A program made the position numbers and the translations under genes. A DNA stretch of 64,000 nt from Streptococcus parasuis (GTDB lineage Bacteria > Bacillota > Bacilli > Lactobacillales > Streptococcaceae): contig NZ_AP024276.1 of assembly GCF_021654455.1 (NCBI RefSeq), positions 1,860,001-1,924,000 of the forward strand. Direction: 5' to 3'. Positions 51,641 through 60,646 of the stretch are shown in pieces. The notes below the pieces were generated by a model. The model worked only from the letters and a program-made list of their open reading frames with translations, was not told where the DNA came from and did not search any database. Within the stretch, counting starts at the first letter, position 1. Each line of letters begins with the position of its first letter.

Positions 51641-51676
51641 AAAAAGCACTCTAGCAGTATTGTTCGAGTGCTTTTT
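51641..51676. terminator. Bidirectional terminator between rpmG and the accessory island
   Basis: AAAAAGCACTC / GAGTGCTTTTT with a 14-nt loop, A-run left and T-run right. It serves rpmG and can also stop the OLD-like gene transcript from the other side. Confidence 0.8.
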
Positions 51677-51749
51677 GATATTATTATCTAAACTAAATGC
51701 TTACAAATTATCAATCTCTAGATGCTATTAACGATTATTTGAGGTAGCA

Positions 51750-53453
51750 TTAATTTTTTTTGAAAATATTACTAATAAATCTTCTTGCTTTATCATAGAC
51801 ATCATTATCAATATCTCTATATTTTGTAAATGTTTTTTCTACCCAAGCATTTCCATGCCCTTTTATTTCTGGTACAAGGCGCTCTATTTCTCCACATTCT
51901 AAAATAAAAACATTGTGTTCTGTTAAGAATTCTTTTATTTCATTGAATAATGCTACACACTCGCCTTGTGGAATAATATTTTTTCCGCCAGATTTTAAAA
52001 GCTTCAAACTACTAACATCTCTTAATATTGTTTTTATTCGTTCTGCTGCTTGTGGTGACATATATTTTTCATCGTTAAAAACTTGTTTAATTTCATTTTT
52101 TATCATTTCTTGAGTTTTAACTTGAGAATTCATTTCCATCTCAAAACTCTCTAAAAATTGCTTATGTTGTTTTTCTATCTTTTTATAACACTGAGACTCA
52201 ATTGAACTTAGCAGTTGCTTTAAACTCTCTCTATTACTTATTAAATCAATATCAGCGATAATTTTATATTCAATATTTAATTCTTTTAACAATGGTACGA
52301 TTTTTTTAAACTGCTCTTTTCCTCCGACTGCGCAAAACAAAGAATTTTGGTAAATTACTGAATCTTCATATTCTAGTATAGCAGAGTAAAATTTACAATC
52401 ACTTTCATTCTCACACAATATCACTTGATTATAAAACAGTCCATTGAGTATATTTGTATACTTCAAATTTTTATCATTAGAGATCTCACTGATACTATCA
52501 TTATTAATCAAACTGAATGTACTATCATTATCATGCCTATCTATTTTTATTATTTTAACTCTTGAAGAATCTTCTTCTAAAACACCTCTAATAAAATCAA
52601 TGTTATGAGTTGAGATAAAAACTTGTTTATCGGTAGATAACCTAACTATATTTTTCCCTAATATCTTTGCTTGTGGTGGGTGCAAAAAAGTTTCAGGTTC
52701 ATCAATTAGAAATAAAGAATGTTCGTTTACAATGAGAGATGCTAAGATAGCAACTGCATTTCTTATTCCATCTCCTTGATTATGTAAATCTTCTAATTTT
52801 TTTAATTTACTTAAACTATCACGTTTATTGGACTCAATAATACTGACAATCTCATTACTTTCACCAATTTTATATTTTTTTACCATGTTACCATCTAAGT
52901 AGTCTTCATGCACTTCAACGGATTTTTGAAAGCCTATACTAATAGCTTTATTCAAACTATTAATTGACTCAGAGTCTGTATCAAGTTTTTCCATAATTTT
53001 TAAATTTTGTTTATCAATCTCAAAATTAAATTTTATTGGTTTTGTAAGACCTAAACGATTTTCAGTTGATAAAAATGAAAACATTGCTTTATAAAAAATC
53101 TTTTCATTTTCAAGATTAATAAAATTATGGTCATAAAAGGTAAAAGAATCGTTATCATCTAAAAAGACATTATAGCCTCCATAACTTGATTTCGTTATGT
53201 TTCTTTCAAAATAGTCTCTGAGTTGTTCTTCAGAGAATCCTGTAGATTCATACTTAACATCTTTTACTAATAATTTTGCTTTTGTGCTCTCATTCAGATC
53301 TTCTCTTAAATCTTTCAAAGTACGACTTTTTCCAACATTATTAGGGCCAACCAACAATACTATATCATCTTTATTAAATTCCAATCTCTTTTCATTATTA
53401 AATACGATTTCTTTAACAACAATAGATGGAATATCATTATTTTCCTTCGCCAT
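51750..53453 (-). CDS. OLD-like ATPase with TOPRIM nuclease region
   Basis: 567 aa from ATG 53453, with AGAGGTGG upstream; an earlier GTG is less likely. Walker A is VGPNNVGKSRT (about residues 34-44). The ABC-type core has NEHSLFLIDEPETFLHPPQAK (Walker B, near 240) and STHNIDFIRGV (H-loop). From about 335 a TOPRIM-like domain follows: VILCENESDCKFYSAIL, then KIIADIDLI with the acidic motif. This is the OLD/GajA-type layout of ATP-gated DNA nucleases, often used in phage defence. It is AT-rich compared with neighbours and lies in a small accessory island. No partner helicase (GajB-like) is adjacent. Confidence 0.8.
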   Translation of the reverse strand: MAKENNDIPSIVVKEIVFNNEKRLEFNKDDIVLLVGPNNVGKSRTLKDLREDLNESTKAKLLVKDVKYESTGFSEEQLRDYFERNITKSSYGGYNVFLDDNDSFTFYDHNFINLENEKIFYKAMFSFLSTENRLGLTKPIKFNFEIDKQNLKIMEKLDTDSESINSLNKAISIGFQKSVEVHEDYLDGNMVKKYKIGESNEIVSIIESNKRDSLSKLKKLEDLHNQGDGIRNAVAILASLIVNEHSLFLIDEPETFLHPPQAKILGKNIVRLSTDKQVFISTHNIDFIRGVLEEDSSRVKIIKIDRHDNDSTFSLINNDSISEISNDKNLKYTNILNGLFYNQVILCENESDCKFYSAILEYEDSVIYQNSLFCAVGGKEQFKKIVPLLKELNIEYKIIADIDLISNRESLKQLLSSIESQCYKKIEKQHKQFLESFEMEMNSQVKTQEMIKNEIKQVFNDEKYMSPQAAERIKTILRDVSSLKLLKSGGKNIIPQGECVALFNEIKEFLTEHNVFILECGEIERLVPEIKGHGNAWVEKTFTKYRDIDNDVYDKARRFISNIFKKN

Positions 53454-53566
53454 AATAACCACCTCTCATAAAACTTAGTTATAAACCATATATTCAAAAA
53501 AATCAAGTTTACCATATCATCAATAAACTTCTAATTTATATATCACAATGCAATTAGCATATCCAG

Positions 53567-53770
53567 TTATGATTCTTTAACATACTCGATAACATCTTCT
53601 ACTTTACAGTCTAAAATAAAACAAAGAACATCTAATGTTTTTGTTGTTATAGCTTCTCCTTTTTTCATTCTATGAAGGGTATTAGCAGAAATGCCATGTT
53701 TAAATATTAATTCATATTCTGTCATATCTTTCTTATATAAAGTGTTGTAAAAAGGCTTATAGGAAATCAA
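53567..53770 (-). CDS. Small XRE-type HTH regulator
   Basis: 67 aa, starting at TTG 53770 behind AGAGGAAC. Nearly the whole protein is a Cro/C1-type HTH (MTEYELIFKHGISANTLHRMKKGEAITTKTLDVLCFILDCKVEDVIEY), as in YozG-like regulators. It lies between the OLD-like gene (same strand, 113 bp apart) and the DUF4238-like gene (divergent). Two direct repeats at 53818-53850 at the divergent promoter are its likely operators. Confidence 0.78.
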   Translation of the reverse strand: MISYKPFYNTLYKKDMTEYELIFKHGISANTLHRMKKGEAITTKTLDVLCFILDCKVEDVIEYVKES

Positions 53771-53817
53771 ACTAGTTCCTCTCTATTATTGGAAATTTAT
53801 TTGATTTCAAATTATCA

Positions 53818-53857
53818 TACTTAATGAATTGACTATACTTAATGTATTGAGTATAAT
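53818..53857 (+). promoter_or_regulatory. Promoter of the DUF4238-like gene with two direct repeats
   Basis: -35 TTGACT (53829-53834), 17-bp spacer, -10 TATAAT (53852-53857). TACTTAATGAATTGA (53818-53832) and TACTTAATGTATTGA (53836-53850) are direct repeats 18 bp apart that overlap the -35 and the spacer. They are candidate operators for the neighbouring HTH protein. Confidence 0.7.
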
Positions 53858-53877
53858 CTGCTAAAAAGGAGAAAATA

Positions 53878-54543
53878 ATGAAAAAATTTGCTACTAGTAT
53901 TACTATGGGAGCAATCATTGATTATATCTTAAAAAATATGACTGCAGAAGATTTTATCGTTACAAAGGAACAACAGGAATTCTTATACCTATACCTGTGG
54001 TTACAATACTTAAGAACTGATGCTGGTAGAATCAATTTTGTTACAATGTATGAAAATATGCCTTTCTATAATCCTAGAACCTCACCTATCGAGTTAGAAG
54101 AAATACAAGCTAATAGAGTTAAGATTTTGAAATTTAACAAATTATTTAAACAAGAAAAAGTTTTAGAAACTTACTTGAAAAACTTCGAAAAACATGAAAC
54201 AATGAATTTTCATATTGCAATTAGTGAGGAGAATCTATTAACCAGTGACAATCCAGTAATAGGTACCGATGAATGGAAACAAATTATTTTACCTATATGT
54301 CCATTTTTCTGTATTGAATTTATTGATAGTTCAATTGATAACGCTAAAACAATGTTTATCAAGTTAACTCCAGATAATATCAAATACTTAAATGAAGCAA
54401 CCATCAATACCGCAAATTACTTCGTTATTTCAAATGAACCCTTTACTATACCTCAGAATACTTACTTATATAATCGATTTAAAAATAAGAATTGGACATT
54501 CGGTAGACCCCATTTTAATATACAAGACTTGAAAAAACCTTGA
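53878..54543 (+). CDS. DUF4238-like protein, short form
   Basis: 221 aa, AT-rich. The middle ISEENLLTSDNPVIGTDEW resembles the conserved TSDNPV region of DUF4238 proteins, and the N-terminal LYLYLWLQYLRTDAGR resembles their helical part. The usual family N-terminus with HYVPQ is absent, so this is a shortened or divergent member. RBS AAAAAGGAG is good, so the gene is probably expressed. DUF4238 proteins occur in mobile and defence islands with no known activity. Its promoter appears controlled by the divergent HTH regulator. Confidence 0.6.
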   Translation: MKKFATSITMGAIIDYILKNMTAEDFIVTKEQQEFLYLYLWLQYLRTDAGRINFVTMYENMPFYNPRTSPIELEEIQANRVKILKFNKLFKQEKVLETYLKNFEKHETMNFHIAISEENLLTSDNPVIGTDEWKQIILPICPFFCIEFIDSSIDNAKTMFIKLTPDNIKYLNEATINTANYFVISNEPFTIPQNTYLYNRFKNKNWTFGRPHFNIQDLKKP

Positions 54544-54568
54544 AATCAACGTTTCAAAGGCTTTTTTC
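54535..54568 (+). terminator. Terminator of the DUF4238-like gene
   Basis: CCTTGAAA / TTTCAAAGG with a 6-nt loop, then a run of six T. The left stem overlaps the last codons. Confidence 0.7.
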
Positions 54569-54654
54569 TTTTGATTTTAGCAAAGCAACTGAATGTTAAT
54601 GGATTGGAAAAGATTCCTACTTTCTGAATCGAAGCATCCACAAATAAAGCTGTT

Positions 54655-57126
54655 CTAAATAAATAATTGCATATTTGCTTTTTCACTATCGCCGATGAAT
54701 GTGGCAACACCCCCATATTCGACAAAATCAAATAATTCTTCTTTTTCAATTCCCATCAAGTCCATGCTCATAGTACAAGCTACAAATTTTACACCTAGTT
54801 GATGTGCTTTCTCAATCATATCTGGGAGTGAATCAACATTTTTTTGCTTCATAATATGTTTGATCATTGCAGATCCCATTCCACCCATATTCATTTGAGA
54901 AAGTGGTAATGCATCCGCTCTTGAAGGCAACATCATATCGAACAGCTTAGCTAAACCTGACTTCTTCACCTTTTGTTTTTTCAAAATTGACAAGCCCCAG
55001 AAGGTGAAGAAAATAGTTACTTTTTTCCCGTATGCTGCTGCACCAGAAGCAATTATCATTGAAGCTATGGCTTTATCTAAATCACCACTGAATACAACCA
55101 TCGTTGCTCCATCTTTTGTCTCTTGCAAGACTCCCTCTTGCCCTAGTGAAGGTAGATTTGTCGTTTCTATTCCAGAATTTTCAACCTTCCCTTTCGCGAT
55201 TGAAGCAATAACTTTGCCATTTTCAATCCTGTTTGATAAGAGTGTGTTTCCCGTATTCTGGCACCATGCTTCAATATCAGCACTAAAGCCAAAATCACTT
55301 GCCTCGACCTCCATTTTTTGACCTATTGACATCTTATCAATATTTTCTTTCACTTTTAAGATTGGTCCAGGACACTGTAGTCCACAGGCATCTAAACGAA
55401 TAGTTTCTGAGGCTTCATCACATTTTGCGCTCATATTCGTTGTCGGATTCTGATTTGATTCTTCAAAAATAATTGGTTTCAATTGATATTTTGCCATTTT
55501 GTAAGTTTTAAATCCCCCATCTAGATTTTTTACGTCAAAACCTGCTTGACTTAGAATTCGTGCTGCATTATAGCCACGATGTCCAACTTGGCAGAAGACA
55601 TAGATCGTTTGATCTTTTGGTAACTCTTCTATTCGACGTCGCAATTGATTCAGTGGGATTTGATGACTTGATTCAATTGTCCCAGTCGCCAATTCAAAAT
55701 CTTCTCGGACATCCAAGAAAAAGGCATTCTTACTAACCAAATCATCAACTTGAGACCATTGAAATGTGGCAACTTTACCTGAGAGAATATTATCTGCAGT
55801 ATAGCCCAACATGTTAACCGGATCCTTTGCGGATGAATACGGTGGGGCATAGGCCAATTCAATACTAGCCAGTTGGTCCGCACTTGCCCCAAAACGCATT
55901 GCAGTCGCAATCACGTCAATGCGTTTTTCTACTCCTTCTGTGCCGATCGCTTGAGCTCCAAGAATTTTTCCATCTTTACCAAATAAGAGTTTGAGGGCAA
56001 TTGGAGAAGCGCCTGGGTAGTAGCCAGCATGTGAATTTGGATGGATATGAATGATTTCGTATTCGATACCTGCTTGTTTTAATAAGCGCTCACTATTTCC
56101 GGTACTTGCCACCGTTAATTCGAACACCTTTGCAACAGCAGTACCCAGTGTTCCTAAATAGGATGCATCAGCACCGTTAATGATATCCGCAACAAGCCTT
56201 CCCTGCCGATTGGCTGGCCATGCAAGTGGGATATGGGTCGGCTGACCACTAACCAAATCCACAACTTCAATAGCGTCTCCAATAGCATAAATATCTTGAT
56301 TACTAGTCTGCATCTGTTGATTTACTTTGATACCACCTTTAAAACCCAATTCTAAACCAGCAGACTCAGCCAAAGTGTTTTCAGGAAGAACACCGATAGA
56401 TAAAATAGTTATATCGGACTGTAGAGTTTTTCCACTTGTTAAAAGTAACTCTTTACCATTATTTCGAAATTCTTTCAGACCGTCATTCAAAATCAAATCG
56501 ACCCCATGGATATTTATCTGTGAATGAATCATTTGGGCCATTTCTATATCAATTGTAGGCATAACTTGAGGTGCCATTTCAATCAACTGAACTTGAATCC
56601 CTAATTCCACTAAATTTTCCATCATTTCAAGACCAATAAAACCGCCTCCAACGACTGTCGCAGTACGAATCTGATTCTCTGCAATAAAGGCCTTTATTTG
56701 GTCCATGTCCGGAATATTTCTTAAACTAAAAACATTTTCCGCTTCTGCCAAACCATCGATTGAAGGGACGATGGCTTTTGCACCTGTTGAAATGATGAGA
56801 TTATCATAAGACTCAACATAACGTTCACCCGTTTGGTGATTCAGCACTGTTACACTTTTACTTTGTGGATTGATTTCAAGTACTTCAGAGAAGTTTCTGA
56901 CATCTAGTCCATACTGTTGATTCATACCGTCAACTGTTTGAAGCAATAAATTTTCGCGCTCCTTAATGACACCGCCAACATGATAGGGTAGACCACAATT
57001 CGCGAATGAAATATATTCTCCCTTTTCAAATAGAACAATCTTATCCTCTTCATTTAAACGACGCAACCTCGTTGCAGCTGTCGCACCACCTGCCACACCG
57101 CCTATAATAACAATTTTTTTAGACAT
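54655..57126 (-). CDS. CoA-disulfide reductase / rhodanese / TusA / DsrE fusion protein
   Basis: 823 aa in four parts. Residues 1-445 are the FAD- and NAD(P)H-dependent CoA-disulfide reductase domain, with GGVAGGATAATRLRR and the redox cysteine C44 in SFANCGLPYH. About 460-550 is a rhodanese with its cysteine in VFCQVGHRG. About 570-640 is a TusA-like domain with LDACGLQCPGP. From about 665 to the end is a DsrE-like domain. Together they would move sulfane sulfur from persulfides. The promoter is covered by a CsoR/CstR-type operator, so induction by reactive sulfur species is likely. The regulator gene is not in the window. Confidence 0.9.
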   Translation of the reverse strand: MSKKIVIIGGVAGGATAATRLRRLNEEDKIVLFEKGEYISFANCGLPYHVGGVIKERENLLLQTVDGMNQQYGLDVRNFSEVLEINPQSKSVTVLNHQTGERYVESYDNLIISTGAKAIVPSIDGLAEAENVFSLRNIPDMDQIKAFIAENQIRTATVVGGGFIGLEMMENLVELGIQVQLIEMAPQVMPTIDIEMAQMIHSQINIHGVDLILNDGLKEFRNNGKELLLTSGKTLQSDITILSIGVLPENTLAESAGLELGFKGGIKVNQQMQTSNQDIYAIGDAIEVVDLVSGQPTHIPLAWPANRQGRLVADIINGADASYLGTLGTAVAKVFELTVASTGNSERLLKQAGIEYEIIHIHPNSHAGYYPGASPIALKLLFGKDGKILGAQAIGTEGVEKRIDVIATAMRFGASADQLASIELAYAPPYSSAKDPVNMLGYTADNILSGKVATFQWSQVDDLVSKNAFFLDVREDFELATGTIESSHQIPLNQLRRRIEELPKDQTIYVFCQVGHRGYNAARILSQAGFDVKNLDGGFKTYKMAKYQLKPIIFEESNQNPTTNMSAKCDEASETIRLDACGLQCPGPILKVKENIDKMSIGQKMEVEASDFGFSADIEAWCQNTGNTLLSNRIENGKVIASIAKGKVENSGIETTNLPSLGQEGVLQETKDGATMVVFSGDLDKAIASMIIASGAAAYGKKVTIFFTFWGLSILKKQKVKKSGLAKLFDMMLPSRADALPLSQMNMGGMGSAMIKHIMKQKNVDSLPDMIEKAHQLGVKFVACTMSMDLMGIEKEELFDFVEYGGVATFIGDSEKANMQLFI

Positions 57127-57154
57127 GGGATACTCCTAAATATTCTTTTTAAAC

Positions 57155-57183
57155 ATTATATACCCTTAGGGGTATATTGTCAA
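57155..57183 (-). promoter_or_regulatory. Promoter with CstR/CsoR-type operator
   Basis: On the minus strand: -35 TTGACA (57183-57178), 17-bp spacer, -10 TATAAT (57160-57155), all consensus. The operator ATATACCCTTAGGGGTATAT (57158-57177) fills the spacer; its two halves match at 9 of 10 positions and form the TACCC..GGGTA pattern of CsoR/CstR sites. Confidence 0.8.
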
Positions 57184-57271
57184 TCTATTGCTTCATGTAT
57201 ACTCCATTTTCATTTCTAATATGATCAGCCATATGATTGAATACATGCGACCTATCAACAAAAAACTTCGC

Positions 57272-57886
57272 TCATCTAGGCGAAGTTTTTTGATTTATGA
57301 TTTCCACAAAACGATGGGTAAATTGAGCTGTCATGCCCCAAAGGTTTTCAGGAAGTTGTTCATAAAATGGAATAGAGCGCTTTTGATGACTAAATGGATA
57401 GCTAATTCCTCCTCTTAATCGTTCAAAAGGAAAATCACATTCTGGAACGACTTTAGAATCCAATTGATAATAGACAGGTTGGATTGTCAGCAGGGTGGAT
57501 AATGGCACTGTAAATATCCGAGCAACCTCTTCGTTAGGAACGATAGTCGTCCAATCCAGATTTAACCGACCTACAAAGCAATGAATGGTCGAGCGCTCAA
57601 AGACCAAATAATCGATTTCTCCAAGTATATCAATTTGTTCTGGTTGAATATTTAGTTCCTCCACAGCCTCCCGAACAGCTGCTTGCTGTGGTGTTTCACC
57701 TTCCTCAACTCCTCCACCGGGAAATGAGACTTCTCCAGGCTGAGAGATTGATTCACTGCGAACTTGATATAGAACCTGCCATTGATTCTCTGACCAAACC
57801 AATGGTAGGAGGACTGAAAAACATCGTTTTTCGCCTAAAGGTTGAGGAATATAATTTGCCAATAGGTCTTTCAATTGATTCGGCAT
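57272..57886 (-). CDS. Nudix hydrolase, CoA pyrophosphatase type
   Basis: 204 aa. The Nudix box GGGVEEGETPQQAAVREAVEEL (about 56-77) is complete. An upstream UPF0035-like segment (SQPGEVSFPGG) marks the CoA/acyl-CoA pyrophosphatase branch (YeaB/NUDT7-like). It may clear oxidised CoA, which would fit the neighbouring CoA-disulfide reductase, but the two are separate units with about 145 bp between them. The 3' end includes a weak hairpin (near 57268-57290). Confidence 0.85.
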   Translation of the reverse strand: MPNQLKDLLANYIPQPLGEKRCFSVLLPLVWSENQWQVLYQVRSESISQPGEVSFPGGGVEEGETPQQAAVREAVEELNIQPEQIDILGEIDYLVFERSTIHCFVGRLNLDWTTIVPNEEVARIFTVPLSTLLTIQPVYYQLDSKVVPECDFPFERLRGGISYPFSHQKRSIPFYEQLPENLWGMTAQFTHRFVEIINQKTSPR

Positions 57887-57997
57887 CGCTTACTCCTTTT
57901 TGTACTAACTAGTGATTTGTTTCTATCATAACGAATTTACAGTTAGAATGCAAGAAGTTTGTCTCTAAGCATGAAATAAAAAAGAAGGAAATGACTC

Positions 57998-59530
57998 TCA
58001 CTTCCCTTTTAACATGCCCATAATGCCACGAGTCACCACGCGCCCAACTTCCCGTCCGACCTGGCTCATCAGGTTCTTGGTAAAGCGGTCCATCATAGAA
58101 TCTGTTTTGCGACTAGCTGGCTGACTAGTTTTTTGTGCAGCTTTAGCTGCTTCTTTCTGGGCTTTCTCTTCCATTTTTGCGGCTGCCTTAGCTTCTTTTT
58201 CTGCCTGTTTTTCCGCCTCGGCCTGCTCTGCTTTTTTGATGAGTTCGGCTTCTTTAGCCTCTGTCATGGCTAAAATCTGCTCATGGGCAGATTCACGGTT
58301 GACCGCGTCAGCATATTTTTCCATCAAAGAAGAGTTATTGATGACAGACAAGAGGGCGCTCGCCTCGACCGTTCCGAGCATACTCTTCGGTGGATAAATC
58401 AAAACTCGATCCGCAAAGCTTGGTGTGCCGTCTGCTTGAAGTGTAGACACAACAGCTTCCCCCACTTGCAACTCCTGAAGGACCTTAGCTAAATCCTTAT
58501 CACCTTCTTGACGGAAGGTTTCGGCAACAGTCGCAACTGTTTTGAGCTCTTTTGGTGTAAAGGCGCGAAGACCGTGTTGGATGCGATTTCCCAGCTGGGC
58601 TGCCACGCTATCAGGAATATCCGTTGGATTCTGCGTTACAAAGAAAACACCTACACCTTTTGAACGAATCAAACGAACAATCAATTCAATCTTTTCAATA
58701 AGAACTTTTGGAGCATCTTTGAAGAGAACATGAGCCTCGTCAAAGAAGAAGACCATCTTAGGCTTGTCCAAATCGCCCACCTCAGGCAGCACTTCATAGA
58801 GTTCTGACAAAAGGCTGAGCAGGACTGTCGAATAAAGAGTTGGTTGATTGAACAGCTCAGTAGCTTGAAGGACGTTAATAACACCACGGCCATCTTCAGC
58901 TGTACGCATCAAATCAGCAATGTCAAGACTTGGCTCACCGAAGAAAATCTTACCACCTTGTTGCTCCAAAACGACCAGACTACGTAAGATAGCACCAACC
59001 GAACGAGCTGGAATATTCCCATAATATTGGCTCAGCTCTGCTGCATTTTCAGCTACAAAATTGAGCATAGCCCGTAGGTCCATTAAGTCAATCAAGAGAA
59101 GGCCACGCTCGTCTGCCACGCTGAAAACGATGTTCAAGATAGACTCCTGAGTATCATTCAAACCCAGTAAGCGCGTCAATAAGACAGGCCCCAGCTCTGA
59201 AATAGTCATGCGGACAGGAGTCCCATTTTCCCCAAAGACATCCCACAACTCAACTGGATAAGCAACAGGACTATAATCTGAATAGTAGGTCTTCTCCAGA
59301 CGACTAGGATCAATCTCCTTGGTATTGGCCACAATCAAACTATTCAAGTCGCCCTTGATATCTGATAGGAAGACCGGAATGCCTGCATCACTCAACTGCT
59401 CTGCCAAGACCTTCAAGGTCACTGTCTTCCCTGTACCTGTCGCACCTGCGATGATGCCATGACGATTGAGTCGCATGAGCTGCATCTCCGCTCGACTGCT
59501 TCCATAACCAAAAGCAATAACATCTGACAT
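57998..59530 (-). CDS. HerA-like ATPase of the DUF853 family
   Basis: 510 aa. Walker A is GATGTGKT (about residues 29-36) and Walker B is MVFFFDEAHVLF (near 262). Other conserved segments are SDIKGDLN, GVGVFFVTQNPTDIP and GNRIQHGLRAFTPKEL. From about 430 to 470 there is a long Ala/Glu/Lys coiled region. The DUF853 (YjgR-like) family is cytoplasmic with unknown substrate; the fold is that of HerA/FtsK motor ATPases. Monocistronic. Confidence 0.88.
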   Translation of the reverse strand: MSDVIAFGYGSSRAEMQLMRLNRHGIIAGATGTGKTVTLKVLAEQLSDAGIPVFLSDIKGDLNSLIVANTKEIDPSRLEKTYYSDYSPVAYPVELWDVFGENGTPVRMTISELGPVLLTRLLGLNDTQESILNIVFSVADERGLLLIDLMDLRAMLNFVAENAAELSQYYGNIPARSVGAILRSLVVLEQQGGKIFFGEPSLDIADLMRTAEDGRGVINVLQATELFNQPTLYSTVLLSLLSELYEVLPEVGDLDKPKMVFFFDEAHVLFKDAPKVLIEKIELIVRLIRSKGVGVFFVTQNPTDIPDSVAAQLGNRIQHGLRAFTPKELKTVATVAETFRQEGDKDLAKVLQELQVGEAVVSTLQADGTPSFADRVLIYPPKSMLGTVEASALLSVINNSSLMEKYADAVNRESAHEQILAMTEAKEAELIKKAEQAEAEKQAEKEAKAAAKMEEKAQKEAAKAAQKTSQPASRKTDSMMDRFTKNLMSQVGREVGRVVTRGIMGMLKGK

Positions 59531-59660
59531 ATTCTAGCCTCTTTTCCGATTTTTTCTAGCTTTATTGTAGCATAGTTTCTAGGAAAATAGCAGAGCAGAC
59601 AACCGAATCACCTCACTATCCACAAAACAAAAAGAAAAACCCGACGAATCGGGTTCACTA

Positions 59661-60506
59661 TTAAAGATATAATAATTTGAAAAGTGCAATAGCGACAATT
59701 GCAGCAAGAATTGGAGCACATACACCAACCCAAGCATACCACCATTTTGAATCAGCCTTGTTTTCACCAAGAACAGATTTTGGAAGTAGAGCATGGACGA
59801 TACGTGGACCAAGGTCACGCGCTGGGTTGAGACCAGGACCTGTTGGACCACCAAGAGCGGCAACAAGAGCCATAACTAGGAAACCAATACCAATGTGAGC
59901 AACAGCAAGTGAACCTGATGTATATGGCGCAACCATTGTTTCAGCAACTGTTTTGTCGTAACCTTGTTCAATGATTTTACCAACAAGCTCTGCACCAAAG
60001 AAATTCTTAGTCAACGCAAGTGCTCCGAAGAACAATACAAATGAACCAGCGAACTCATTTAAGAAGCCATTAATAGTTGCAGCTTTACGACTTTCTTTTG
60101 TACCATTGTCAAGCGCGCTGATTGTTGAGAACGAACCAAGAATGTGATTTGGATTTTCAGTTTTCAAGAAGTAAGGTTTGTATACTGCTACAACCACTAA
60201 CTGACCAAACATTGCACCTAACAATTGAGCAACGATATACTGTGCAACATGTTCCCATGGGAAGAGGCCTGATACTGCCAATCCGAGGGTGAAGGCTGGG
60301 TTGATGTGGTTTCCAGAAACATTACCAAACATCAATGCTGGCATCATAACTGCCAAACCATAACCAATCGCAATCAGAATCCAACCAGAGTTGTTTCCCT
60401 TAGTGCCTTTAAGGTCAGCGTTTGCAACTGTACCATTACCGATGATAATAAGGAGTGCAGTCGCAATAAATTCAGTGATATATTTCACTGTCCATGTAAC
60501 ATCCAT
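59661..60506 (-). CDS. glpF: Glycerol facilitator / aquaglyceroporin
   Basis: 281 aa. Six membrane segments and both NPA loops are seen: NHINPAFTLG (near 67) and GLNPARDLGPR (near 220). The aspartate after the second loop (NPARD) is typical for glycerol-conducting members. It has a longer central loop than E. coli GlpF. A cre lies upstream, as expected for a carbon-uptake gene. It is divergent from the FNT gene. Confidence 0.9.
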   Translation of the reverse strand: MDVTWTVKYITEFIATALLIIIGNGTVANADLKGTKGNNSGWILIAIGYGLAVMMPALMFGNVSGNHINPAFTLGLAVSGLFPWEHVAQYIVAQLLGAMFGQLVVVAVYKPYFLKTENPNHILGSFSTISALDNGTKESRKAATINGFLNEFAGSFVLFFGALALTKNFFGAELVGKIIEQGYDKTVAETMVAPYTSGSLAVAHIGIGFLVMALVAALGGPTGPGLNPARDLGPRIVHALLPKSVLGENKADSKWWYAWVGVCAPILAAIVAIALFKLLYL

Positions 60507-60555
60507 ATTTTTCTAATTTTCCTTTCAAAAGTTGAATTTTTTTTGGACAACAACC

Positions 60556-60612
60556 ATTTTATCAAGTATAATAAACAAAGTAAAGCCATTCGATAAAAAG
60601 AAAACGTTTACT
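60556..60612. promoter_or_regulatory. glpF promoter and cre in the glpF/FNT gap
   Basis: Minus strand: -35 TTTACT (60584-60579), 17-bp spacer, -10 TAAAAT (60561-60556). A cre-like site is at 60599-60612: read on the minus strand, AGTAAACGTTTTCT fits TGWAARCGYTWNCW at 13 of 14 positions. It stands between glpF and the FNT gene and could act on both. Confidence 0.65.
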
Positions 60613-60646
60613 CGAAAAAAGTAGTAGATAAAGTGAGGAGATTAGG

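Noticed and set aside
54546..54749. 67-codon minus-strand frame downstream of the DsrE fusion
   Set aside because: It overlaps the end of the fusion gene in another frame and the terminator region; no ribosome binding site.
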